A stretch of DNA of 30,057 bases. It comes from Streptomyces bikiniensis (GTDB lineage: Bacteria > Actinomycetota > Actinomycetes > Streptomycetales > Streptomycetaceae). The translations under genes were made by a program, and so were the position numbers. Position 1 is the stretch's first letter. Each line of letters opens with the position of its first letter. Shown here one piece after another: positions 23,885 to 30,057 of this stretch. The notes under the pieces were generated by a model that was not told the origin of the DNA, did no database searches, and saw nothing but the letters and a program-made list of their open reading frames with translations. The stretch spans positions 1 through 30,057 of the forward strand of contig JNWL01000061.1 of the NCBI GenBank assembly GCA_000716465.1. Direction: 5' to 3'.

Positions 23885-24355
23885 TCAGATGTCGATCACC
23901 CGGTAGCCGATGACGTAGACGCCGCCGGAGCCCTCGACGGTGCGCCACTGGGTCTCGGCGCCGGCCTCGGAGCCGGTGACCAGGGTGGCGCCGAGCTTGT
24001 CGTCGCCGCTGGTCGAGTCGTAGTCCCACAGGGTCAGGGTGCGGGCCTGCTGCTTGCCCAGGATCAGGGCCGCGCTGCCGTTGCCGTCGGCCATCGAGCG
24101 GACGTAACCGGTGCCCATGGTCTGGTACTTCAGGCTGCCGCCGGGCCAGACCTTGACGGCGTTGCCATTGGCGTCGGTGATCTTCAGGTAGGCCTCGTCG
24201 TGGTCGCCCTCGCTGTTCTTCTGGCAGTGCAGCTCGACGAGTTCGATCTTCACGTAGTCGATCGGCTCGGCGTGCGCGGTGCCGGCGAAGGCGCCGAGGG
24301 TGCCGAGTCCGAGCAGGGCGGTGGCGGCCAGTCGGGCGGCTCGGTTCTTGCGCAT
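23885..24355 (-). CDS. Small secreted protein of unknown function
   Basis: This 156-aa protein starts MRKNRAARLAATALLGLGTL and has a typical Sec signal peptide with cleavage expected at AHA-EP after residue 29. The mature 127 residues are acidic to neutral and beta-rich, with a single Cys (ELHCQKN). Repeated Asp/Asn-Gly turns (TDANGNAV, ADGNGSA, STSGDD) resemble surface loops of a beta-sandwich. I do not recognise a named family. The leader has an inverted repeat just upstream of the start codon. It converges with bglC but shares no obvious function with it. Confidence 0.8.
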   Translation of the reverse strand: MRKNRAARLAATALLGLGTLGAFAGTAHAEPIDYVKIELVELHCQKNSEGDHDEAYLKITDANGNAVKVWPGGSLKYQTMGTGYVRSMADGNGSAALILGKQQARTLTLWDYDSTSGDDKLGATLVTGSEAGAETQWRTVEGSGGVYVIGYRVIDI

Positions 24356-24369
24356 GTGGTGTCCCCCCA

Positions 24370-24389
24370 CACATCGGGTCACGGATGTG
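24370..24389. repeat. Inverted repeat in the leader of the secreted-protein gene
   Basis: CACATC (24370-24375) and GATGTG (24384-24389) form a perfect 6-bp inverted repeat with an 8-nt spacer. It begins 15 bp upstream of the ATG, read on the minus strand. It could be an operator or an mRNA hairpin near the ribosome site (GGGGGGA). Confidence 0.35.
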
Positions 24390-24525
24390 ACGTGGTGTCC
24401 GGTCCGCCGTCCCCGGAGGATCCGGTGTGCCGTTTCCCCCCGGCACGACCCCCACTGTGCCCGGCTCCCCCGTCCGGGTTCTACGCGCGTTCCGCTGGAC
24501 GGAACAGGACCGCCCGACGGCCTCC

Positions 24526-25269
24526 TCAGGGTACGAGGGCGGCCGGCGGGAGCGGTCTCCGCCGGCCGGCCCCGGCGAGCGCGCGGGTGATCGCGGCGCC
24601 GGCCCCGGCGACGGCGTGGGCCAGCGCGTCGAGCCGGCGGCCCGCCGGGACCATGGCGGCGAGCGCGGCGACCGTGCGCCCGTCCGGGGCGCGGACCGGC
24701 AGCGAGGCGCAGCACACCCCTTCCATCACGTCCTCCCGGTCGAGGACGGCGCCGCTCCCCCGGGGTCCCCGGAGGGCCTTCCCGGCGGCGGTGTCGAGCC
24801 GGAACGCGAGGCCGTCCCGTACGGGGAGGAGGGGTTCCAGGTCGCCGGGCACCGAGCCGACCGTGAGCGCCGCCTCCTCGCGCAGGACGACGAGGACGAC
24901 GCTCGCGCCGGTGGCGGCCCTCAGGCGCTGGAGCGGCAGCCGGGCGGCGGGGCGAAGGCCGGGGTGCGGTTCCCAGGCCTGGCCGAGCCGGTAGAGCTGC
25001 GGACCGACCCGGTAGCGGTTTCCGGCCCGTTCGACGGCGCCGACGCCGATCAGCTGGTCGAGCAGCCGGTGGACGGTGCCCTTGGGCACTCCGCAGGCGA
25101 GCGCCAGTTCGGTCACCCCGGCCTCGTCGCCGTTGCGGCGGAGGGCGTCGAGCAGGGCGAACGCCCCTTCGAGCACGCCCCGGCCGCGCGGGGCCCTCTC
25201 CTGCGCGTCCCGCGCCGCGGCCGCCCCGGCACCGCCCGCCCCCGTTCCCGTGTCCACACCGGTGTCCAT
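24526..25269 (-). CDS. IclR-family transcriptional regulator
   Basis: This 247-aa protein has an N-terminal winged helix (LEGAFALLDALRRNG, ELALACGVPKGTVHRLLDQLIGVGAVE) at about 32-85. An IclR effector-binding domain runs from about 95 to 240 (LRAATGASVVLVVLREEAALT, AAGKALRGP, CCASLPVRAPDG). The first 30 residues are a low-complexity Gly/Ala/Thr tail. IclR proteins bind small metabolites and either repress or activate neighbouring genes. It diverges from the glycerophosphodiesterase gene across 164 bp, so that gene is a candidate target. No operator palindrome was identified. Confidence 0.87.
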   Translation of the reverse strand: MDTGVDTGTGAGGAGAAAARDAQERAPRGRGVLEGAFALLDALRRNGDEAGVTELALACGVPKGTVHRLLDQLIGVGAVERAGNRYRVGPQLYRLGQAWEPHPGLRPAARLPLQRLRAATGASVVLVVLREEAALTVGSVPGDLEPLLPVRDGLAFRLDTAAGKALRGPRGSGAVLDREDVMEGVCCASLPVRAPDGRTVAALAAMVPAGRRLDALAHAVAGAGAAITRALAGAGRRRPLPPAALVP

Positions 25270-25419
25270 GAGTCCCCCTCACGTCGCACGCCCGGCCGCG
25301 GCCCCCCGACGGCACGGCTCCGGGCACGCCTCCCACCATGCCGCAGACCGCACGTTCCGGCGAAGGGGCTCGGACCGCGCGTCGTGGCGCGAACACGCCG
25401 TTGTCCGACACGTCGCCTT

Positions 25420-25425
25420 TAGGGT
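25420..25425 (+). promoter_or_regulatory. -10 element of a probable leaderless transcript
   Basis: TAGGGT ends 8 nt before the ATG at 25434, placing the transcription start at or beside the start codon. No Shine-Dalgarno motif is present. This spacing is the known signature of leaderless genes in actinomycetes. The -35 is not convincing; TTGTCC at 25401-25406 is only 13 nt away. Confidence 0.45.
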
Positions 25426-25433
25426 GTGCGATC

Positions 25434-26396
25434 ATGAAAGACGCTCTTCCCCCCGTTTTCCGGTCGCACCGCCGTCGGACCGCCGGGTTCGCCGTCGGGG
25501 CCGTCGCCGTGGCGGCGCTCGCGGCCGTGTTCGTCACCGCTCCGTCCCCGCCGTTCTCGCCCTCCGGGGCCTCCGGCCCGTCCTCCGGTCCGTCCGCGCC
25601 CCGTCCCGCGGAGCCGGACGCCAAGGCCTCGGAGAGCCCCTGGATCCGTCCCGCCGGGGCGCCGCCGACCGTGTTCGCCCACCGGGGGGCCTCCTCCGCC
25701 GCGCCCGAGAACACGCTGGTCGCCGACGAGGTCGCCCGGCGGGGCGGGGCGAAGTGGATCGAGAACGACGTCCAGCCGAGCAAGGACGGCGTGCCGTACG
25801 TCCTGCACGACCCGACCGTCGACCGGACGACCGACGGGACGGGCCCGATCCGCTCCCTGACCTCCGCCCAGCTGGACGCCCTGGACGCGGGCTCCTGGTT
25901 CGCCCCGGTCTACGCCGGCGCCCGGGTCCCGACCCTGGCCGCCCAGCTGGCGGACCTCCGGGAGCGCGGCGGCAACCTGCTCCTGGAGATCAAGGGCCTG
26001 CACAGCCGCGACGAGGTGGCCCGGATCGTGCGGGACGTCAGGGAGCAGGCCATAACGCGCCGGGTCCTCGTCCAGAGCTTCGACGTCCCCTCCCTGCGGT
26101 ACGCGCACGAGCTGGCGCCCGAACTCCCGCTGGGTCTCCTGCGCGCCACCCTGGACGCCGATCCGGCCGCGCTCGCGCGGGAGCTGGGCCTCACCGCGTA
26201 CAACGTCGCGCACACCGCCCTGACCGACAAGCCGGACGTGGTCGGCGAGCTGCACGCGGCGGGCGTGGCGGTGAACGTCTGGACGGTCGACACCCCCGGC
26301 CGCTGGAAGGCCGTGGACGACCTCGGCGTGGACGGGATCATCACCAACCGGCCCGCAGAGCTGGCGGGTTGGACGGCGGGCCGAGGCGCGGTCTGA
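25434..26396 (+). CDS. Glycerophosphodiester phosphodiesterase, secreted or anchored
   Basis: This 320-aa protein hydrolyses glycerophosphodiesters to glycerol-3-phosphate and an alcohol, a step in lipid turnover. A basic start and hydrophobic segment at 17-35 (AGFAVGAVAVAALAAVFV) indicate a signal anchor, and a Ser/Pro-rich linker runs to about 75. The GDPD barrel follows with FAHRGASSAAPENT (H83, R84), the metal ligands of IENDVQPSKDG (E110, D112) and VLHDPTVDRTTDG (H125). Later GDPD motifs LLLEIKG and NVWTVD are present. ATG 25434 is chosen because the frame's earlier part is not conserved-looking and a -10 lies 8 nt upstream. The divergent IclR-type gene may regulate it. Confidence 0.9.
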   Translation: MKDALPPVFRSHRRRTAGFAVGAVAVAALAAVFVTAPSPPFSPSGASGPSSGPSAPRPAEPDAKASESPWIRPAGAPPTVFAHRGASSAAPENTLVADEVARRGGAKWIENDVQPSKDGVPYVLHDPTVDRTTDGTGPIRSLTSAQLDALDAGSWFAPVYAGARVPTLAAQLADLRERGGNLLLEIKGLHSRDEVARIVRDVREQAITRRVLVQSFDVPSLRYAHELAPELPLGLLRATLDADPAALARELGLTAYNVAHTALTDKPDVVGELHAAGVAVNVWTVDTPGRWKAVDDLGVDGIITNRPAELAGWTAGRGAV

Positions 26397-26408
26397 GCCC
26401 CGCCCGTT

Positions 26409-26443
26409 CCCGGACCGGGGGGCGGCCCCGGACCGGGGGGCGG
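26409..26443. repeat. Two 17-bp direct repeats between convergent genes
   Basis: CCCGGACCGGGGGGCGG occurs at 26409-26425 and again at 26427-26443. The second copy can also fold into a GGCCCC...GGGGCC hairpin (26424-26447). It lies between the convergent phosphodiesterase and CU044-type genes, so it may serve as a terminator, though the stem is short. Confidence 0.5.
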
Positions 26444-26481
26444 GGCCGCGCCGGTCGTCCGCGCCCCTTCCGGCACACGCC

Positions 26482-27570
26482 CTAGGAGGCGGTGCCGGAG
26501 GGCGTGACCTTCATGTCGTCGACGAAGGCCCGGACCATGATCGCGTGGGTGAAGACCACGGTCCCGGGCTTGATCAGGCCGCCCTCCCCGCCGTTGCCGA
26601 CCACCTGGACCGTGCGCTCGCCGAGGAAGGTCAGGGTCTTGTCGTCGAAGATCCACTCGGTGCGCTGCCCGCTGAACTCGTCGAGCCGCGCGACCGCGAC
26701 GCCCTTGCGGCCGGCGGCGTCGGTGACGCCGTCGACCGTGACCACGCCGGGGATCTTCGCGGCGGCCCGGTAGAGCGCCGCCGTGAGCTCGGGGGTCGGC
26801 CAGCTCTCGGTGAGCAGGTCGCCGATGGTGGTGAAGGCCTGCTGGTCCTTGCCGTTGCCCTGCCCCTCGGTCTCCTCGTAGATCTTCCGCAGCAGCGCGC
26901 CGGGGTCGGTGGGCAGGGTGGCCAGGTAGTCGTGCGAGGGCGCGCCGAGGTGCGGCTCGGGCACGTCGCCCTTCTCGTCGGTGCCCTCCAGGGTGATGCC
27001 CTCGGGGCCGGTGGTGCCGGGCTCGATCAGCCATCCCTTGAGGCCGTCGGGGGACCGCCAGGACTGCCGGGTGTGCAGGGGGACGCCGACGAGGCTGCTG
27101 ACCCCGTCGACAGTCCTCACGTGGGTGGAGGCGCTCCGCGTCTCGATGTAGACGTACTGCCCGGCGCGGCGGCGGGGGGTCTCGGCCCCGGCGGCGGCGA
27201 GCGAGATGCGGTCGAGGAGCCGGGGGGCGCCGTGGGGGTCGGCGACGCCGATGGCGGTGGTGAGGGCGGGTCCGGTGGCGCGGTCGCCGGCGTCCGGGAC
27301 CCCACCCGGCGCGAGGACGAGGACGCCGACGGCGAGCGCGCCGGCGAGCGCGGTCGCGGCCGGCAGGAGGACCGCCTTCCGCAGGAAGGGGTTGCGGGGC
27401 GCGCGGGCGGCGGCGCGTCGGTCGTCGTGGATCCGGTTCATCAGGTGCTCCTTGTGGAACTGGTGGCGGCCCGGAGGAAGGTCGCGTTCCTCGATCGCCG
27501 GGAGGATCGCCGAGGGGACCCCGGTCTGGTGCCGGTTCGCCGTACGGGGGTCGGTCGGTTCGGGGTTCAT
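26482..27570 (-). CDS. CU044_5270-type membrane protein paired with an ECF sigma factor
   Basis: This 362-aa protein resembles the actinobacterial CU044_5270 family. The N-terminal 60 residues are cytoplasmic and polar, one membrane helix lies near 66-86 (AVLLPAATALAGALAVGVLVLA), and a 270-residue outer domain follows. Characteristic outer-domain pieces are GQYVYIETRS, QSWRSPDGLKGWLIEPG, LPTDPGALLRKIYEE and the final VFTHAIMVRAFVDDMKV. The ATG overlaps the sigma-factor stop by 4 bases (ATGA), so both come from one mRNA. Such proteins are usually next to ECF sigma factors and are presumed to be sensors or anti-sigma factors. The outer domain somewhat resembles lipoprotein-sensor folds. The role is inferred from context. 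Confidence 0.82.
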   Translation of the reverse strand: MNPEPTDPRTANRHQTGVPSAILPAIEERDLPPGRHQFHKEHLMNRIHDDRRAAARAPRNPFLRKAVLLPAATALAGALAVGVLVLAPGGVPDAGDRATGPALTTAIGVADPHGAPRLLDRISLAAAGAETPRRRAGQYVYIETRSASTHVRTVDGVSSLVGVPLHTRQSWRSPDGLKGWLIEPGTTGPEGITLEGTDEKGDVPEPHLGAPSHDYLATLPTDPGALLRKIYEETEGQGNGKDQQAFTTIGDLLTESWPTPELTAALYRAAAKIPGVVTVDGVTDAAGRKGVAVARLDEFSGQRTEWIFDDKTLTFLGERTVQVVGNGGEGGLIKPGTVVFTHAIMVRAFVDDMKVTPSGTAS

Positions 27571-28229
27571 CGGATTCCTTCCTGTGCGGGCCGGACCGCG
27601 TTCGCGCGATCACCTGTTGTCTGTCGGGGGCGGGCGGCGGGTTCCCGTTCCCGCGGATCGGATTCCTTTCCCTCCCGGGCGAGTTCCGCCTCGGCGCCGT
27701 CGCGGAGCTTCGCGCGGGCGCGCGAGAGCCGGGAGCGGACGGTGCCGACCGGGACGCGCAGGGCCCGGGCCACCTCGGCGTAGGCCAGGCCTTCCCAGAG
27801 GCAGAGGACGAGGACTTCGCGTTCGGTGCGGCGGAGCGTGCCGAGCGCGCGCAGGGTGGCGGCGATGCGGCGCCGGTCGTCGAGGCGTCCGGCGACCTCG
27901 GAGGCGTGGTCGGGCACGGAGGGCTCGGGGACGGCCGCGGCGTACGCGGCGGCGGCCCCCCGGTAGCGGCGGTTGCCCCGGCAGTGGTTGCGGGCCACGT
28001 TGGTGGCGACGCCGAGCAGCCAGGGGCGGAGCGATCCGCCGTGGGGGTCGACCTTGCCCCGGAGCCGCCAGGCCTCCAGGAAGGTCGCCGCCATGACGTC
28101 CTCGGCGACCGACCAGTCGCCGGTCAGCCGGAAGGCGTGGTTGTAGACGCCCCGGGCGTGGGCGTCGAAGAGTTCGGCGAAGGCCGACGGGTCCCCGTCC
28201 CGGATGCGTGCGCGCGTGTCGGTGTTCAC
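27567..28229 (-). CDS. ECF RNA polymerase sigma factor
   Basis: This 220-aa ECF sigma factor has region 2 at about 14-75 (FAELFDAHARGVYNHAFRL, VAEDVMAATFLEAWRLR) and region 4 at about 125-180 (LGTLRRTEREVLVLCLWEG, VPVGTVRSRLSRARAKLRD). A charged tail of about 35 residues follows. The start is GTG 28229. It is the first gene of a two-gene unit with a membrane protein, matching the usual ECF sigma/membrane-sensor pairing. A CRP-like palindrome lies 35 bp upstream. Confidence 0.88.
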   Translation of the reverse strand: MNTDTRARIRDGDPSAFAELFDAHARGVYNHAFRLTGDWSVAEDVMAATFLEAWRLRGKVDPHGGSLRPWLLGVATNVARNHCRGNRRYRGAAAAYAAAVPEPSVPDHASEVAGRLDDRRRIAATLRALGTLRRTEREVLVLCLWEGLAYAEVARALRVPVGTVRSRLSRARAKLRDGAEAELAREGKESDPREREPAARPRQTTGDRANAVRPAQEGIR

Positions 28230-28263
28230 GTCTGGGACCTGTCCGGCGCCCGGAGCGGGTTCC

Positions 28264-28279
28264 CGTGATCCGGGTCACA
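28264..28279. promoter_or_regulatory. CRP-like palindrome upstream of the second ECF sigma gene
   Basis: CGTGATCCGGGTCACA fits the CRP/FNR-type pattern GTGA-N6-TCAC found in many bacteria, including Streptomyces Crp sites (GTG-N8-CAC style). It is centred about 43 bp upstream of the sigma-factor start codon. The match is to a short degenerate motif and could be chance. Confidence 0.35.
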
Positions 28280-28314
28280 CCGGTTCGGGCCCGGCCGCGG
28301 ACGGGCGCGCCGGG

Positions 28315-28842
28315 TCAGGAGGGTGCGCCGGCGTCCGGGGCGGGGCCGTCCAGTTCGGTCAGGAGGTCCGGGTTGACCGTGCGCAGGATCACCGCGATCC
28401 GGCCGGGGTCGGCGGCGGGCCAGAGGACGGCACGGGCCGCGCGGTACTTGGCGGCGAGGCGTTCCCGCTGGTCGGGCGGGAGCGCGGCGGACCGGTCGGT
28501 GCGGCTGTTGTGCGCGTTGTCGGCGATCTTCACGAGGGTGGCGTCGGGGTCGGCGGTGATCCGCCGGATCTTCTCCTCGTACGTGAGGTCGGCCCGGTTG
28601 GTGACGGCCTCGACGAGGGCGACGACCCGGTCCGGCACCCCGGCGGCGCGGAGCCGTTCCGCCGTCCAGTCGGTGTCCTCGACCACGTCGTGCAGCAGGC
28701 CGGCCATGGCCAGGTGCGTGCCGAGGGGTTCCAGGCCGGCCGCGACCGCGCGCACGTGTTCGACGTACGGGACGCCGGTCTTGTCGACCTGTCCGGCGTG
28801 CGCGCGGTCGGCCAGTGCGTCCACCTCGGCGAGAGTCCTCAT
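28315..28842 (-). CDS. Small HD-domain hydrolase, MESH1/SpoT-like
   Basis: This 175-aa protein is a stand-alone HD phosphohydrolase. The metal ligands follow the RelA/SpoT hydrolase pattern: H29 in VEHVRAVA, H51-D52 with the acidic E55-D56 in LLHDVVEDTD, and D108 in KIADNAHNSRTD. That last block parallels the KLADRLHNMRT segment of SpoT enzymes. No synthetase, TGS or ACT domain is present, so it fits small alarmone hydrolases (MESH1/SAH type), which remove pyrophosphate from (p)ppGpp. Other nucleotides remain possible. ATG 28842 is chosen because the protein family begins near MRTLAEVDALADRAH; an ATG a few codons upstream is in frame. Confidence 0.85.
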   Translation of the reverse strand: MRTLAEVDALADRAHAGQVDKTGVPYVEHVRAVAAGLEPLGTHLAMAGLLHDVVEDTDWTAERLRAAGVPDRVVALVEAVTNRADLTYEEKIRRITADPDATLVKIADNAHNSRTDRSAALPPDQRERLAAKYRAARAVLWPAADPGRIAVILRTVNPDLLTELDGPAPDAGAPS

Positions 28843-28958
28843 GCCTCCCATCATGGCGGGGTGCGGCGGGCGGCGGTGCGGCGGGCCCCGGGCTCCTGAC
28901 ACGTGTTCGTCACACGGGAACGGGAATGCCGGTGCGGGAAGGGCCCGTTGCCGGGTGC

Positions 28959-29885
28959 ATGACTCTCGGAGCAACGCTCAGCTCGACCTCCCGTCAGCTT
29001 CCGATCGATGCCACGGTGCGGCTCGCGCGGGAGGCGCGCGACGCCGGCCTGCACTCCGCGTGGTTCGGCCAGACCTTCGCGTACGACTCGCCCTCGCTCG
29101 CCGCGATCGTCGGGCGCGAGGTGCCGGGCCTCCAGGTCGGGACGGCCGCGATCCCGGTCTTCGGCCGGCACCCGCTGCTCGTCTCGTCCCAGGCGCAGAC
29201 GGCGCAGGCCGCCACCGGCGGCCGCTACCACCTCGGGCTCGCCCTCGGCACCCGCCATCTGACCGAGACCGGCTTCGGCATCCCGTACGAGCGGCCGATC
29301 GGGCTGCTCAGGGAGTTCCTGACCGCTCTGCGCCCGCTGCTCGAAACGGGCGGCGCCGACTTCCACGGGGAGCTGCTGACCGCCACCACCCCGTACTCGG
29401 CGTCGGTGCCGGGCGCCGAGCCTCCGGTGCCGGTCCTGGTCGCCGCCATGGGGCCGCAGGCGCTGCGGGTCAGCGGTGAACTCGCCGACGGCATCCTGCC
29501 GTACCTGGCCGGCCCCCGGGCGCTCGCCGAGCACATCGTCCCGGCGGTCAACGCCGCGGCCGAGGCGGCGGGCCGTCCCGCGCCCCGGGTCGTGGCCCTC
29601 GTGCCGGGCGTGGTCACGTCCGGCGCGGACGCCGTGCGGGAGGCCTCGGCCGAAGCCCTCGCGCTCTACGAGCGGATCCCCTCCTACCGGCGGGTGATCG
29701 AGCTGTCGGGTGCCGAACGGGCCGCCGACCTGGCCCTGATCGGCGACGAGGAGACCGTGGCCGCGGGGATACGGCGCTACCGCGAGGCGGGGGCGACGGA
29801 GGTGGTGTTCACCGCGACGGAGGTGAACGGCGAGGAGGACCGTCGCCGCACCTGGAGGCTGCTCGGGGAGCTGAACAGGGCCTAA
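28959..29885 (+). CDS. LLM-class flavin/F420-dependent oxidoreductase
   Basis: This 308-aa protein is a luciferase-like TIM-barrel oxidoreductase of the type that uses coenzyme F420 in actinomycetes. Family patterns include LAREARDAGLHSAWFGQTF near 25, VGTAAIPVFGRHPL near 62, GGRYHLGLALGTRH near 90, and PVPVLVAAMGPQALRVSGELADGI near 150. The final REAGATEVVFTATE strand-turn is also typical. The substrate is not predictable. ATG 28959 gives the normal family N-terminus (MTLGATLSSTS). The stop codon TAA is the first triplet of a 21-bp inverted repeat. It diverges from the HD hydrolase gene. Confidence 0.88.
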   Translation: MTLGATLSSTSRQLPIDATVRLAREARDAGLHSAWFGQTFAYDSPSLAAIVGREVPGLQVGTAAIPVFGRHPLLVSSQAQTAQAATGGRYHLGLALGTRHLTETGFGIPYERPIGLLREFLTALRPLLETGGADFHGELLTATTPYSASVPGAEPPVPVLVAAMGPQALRVSGELADGILPYLAGPRALAEHIVPAVNAAAEAAGRPAPRVVALVPGVVTSGADAVREASAEALALYERIPSYRRVIELSGAERAADLALIGDEETVAAGIRRYREAGATEVVFTATEVNGEEDRRRTWRLLGELNRA

Positions 29886-29959
29886 GGGGTGTCTCGTCGA
29901 TCATGCCGGGTTCGCGGTGTTCGGTGCCTGATCCGGCCTGATCGACGAGACACCCCTTA
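29883..29959. repeat. 21-bp perfect inverted repeat, 35-nt spacer
   Basis: The left arm is 29883-29903 (begins TAAGGGGTGTCTCG) and the right arm 29939-29959 is its exact reverse complement. The left arm contains the TAA stop of the oxidoreductase gene. The arms could form a terminator hairpin, or be the ends of a very small mobile element, or mark a site where an insertion sequence joined the chromosome. Sequence to the right is lower in GC than the rest of the window. Confidence 0.75.
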
Positions 29960-29968
29960 CTGAACGTT

Positions 29969-30057
29969 TCAGAATGAGTTCCGTGCAGGGACTTGGCGGT
30001 CGAGCTTGGTGGCGGCAGAGTGTTGCGGGTGTCGGATGATCTTGTGCCTGATGAGCT
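29969..30057 (-). CDS. Possible C-terminus of an IS-encoded protein (partial)
   Basis: The minus-strand frame entering from the right edge reads LIRHKIIRHPQHSA, then ATKLDRQVPARNSF, and ends at TGA 29971-29969. It lies 9 bp beyond the inverted-repeat arm and has lower GC and mixed codon use. CTGAA-CGT-TTCAG (29960-29972) overlaps the stop. A transposase tail next to an element end is one reading. Too little is visible to name a family. Confidence 0.25.
   Translation of the reverse strand, partial: LIRHKIIRHPQHSAATKLDRQVPARNSF

Noticed and set aside
20268..24455. Minus-strand open frame of 1395 codons opposite the ceb operon
   Set aside because: It is antisense to five well-supported genes, is Arg/Gly/Val/Glu-biased without domains, and arises from the high GC of the coding strand.
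20645..24994. Plus-strand open frame of about 1450 codons through cebF to bglC
   Set aside because: It runs in a different phase across genes with clear motifs and shows only Arg/Pro/Gly-rich sequence.
1..30057. CRISPR arrays, tRNA or rRNA genes, riboswitches
   Set aside because: No regularly spaced repeats, cloverleaf-like sequence with CCA-adjacent acceptor, or known riboswitch core was seen on either strand by eye.

Overview
The window has the composition and style of a Streptomyces-type actinomycete chromosome. GC is very high, many genes start with GTG, and start-stop overlaps are common. The cello-oligosaccharide locus carries the palindrome TGGGAGCGCTCCCA, the known binding site of the Streptomyces repressor CebR. 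Nothing here looks like a phage, a CRISPR array, or an rRNA or tRNA locus. Most of it reads as ordinary chromosome, with possible insertion-sequence material only at the extreme right edge.

Left part (1-9046). The window opens inside the 3' end of an MBL-fold hydrolase gene. Next come a membrane-anchored metallophosphoesterase, a GlxA/FtrA-type AraC regulator divergent from an alpha/beta hydrolase with an Asp nucleophile, a YbdK-type carboxylate-amine ligase and a type IB DNA topoisomerase. A ThDP-dependent pyruvate oxidase-like enzyme is read leftwards.

Middle (9281-17304). A cytosolic GAF-PAS-GAF-SpoIIE phosphatase diverges from the oxidase gene. A PaaX-type regulator and a GNAT acetyltransferase form an overlapping leftward pair. 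A membrane-anchored alpha/beta hydrolase diverges from that pair across an AT-rich control region with an inverted repeat. Then follow a small basic protein with a Rho-N-like C-terminus, a frameshifted gene remnant, a YjbQ-family protein, and a SigE-family ECF sigma factor overlapping a single-TM membrane protein.

Cello-oligosaccharide locus (17510-23819). A LacI-family repressor (cebR) diverges from cebE (lipoprotein binding protein), cebF and cebG (permeases) and bglC (GH1 beta-glucosidase). Two perfect operators lie between cebR and cebE, and a contracted version sits just before bglC. Together the genes should import cellobiose or cellotriose and hydrolyse it to glucose in the cytoplasm. 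No transporter ATPase is present, which fits use of the shared ATPase MsiK encoded elsewhere. A strong hairpin ends the operon.

Right part (23885-30057). This holds a small secreted protein, an IclR-type regulator divergent from a membrane-anchored or secreted glycerophosphodiesterase (probably leaderless), and a second ECF sigma factor overlapping a CU044_5270-type membrane protein. It also holds a small MESH1/SpoT-like HD hydrolase and an LLM-class (F420-type) oxidoreductase. The stop codon of the oxidoreductase gene lies in a 21-bp perfect inverted repeat, followed by a lower-GC stretch that may be the end of an insertion sequence. I see no clearly new multi-gene system. The best second looks are the operator architecture of the ceb locus, two in-frame repeat expansions in regulators, the frameshifted remnant and the right-edge inverted repeat.
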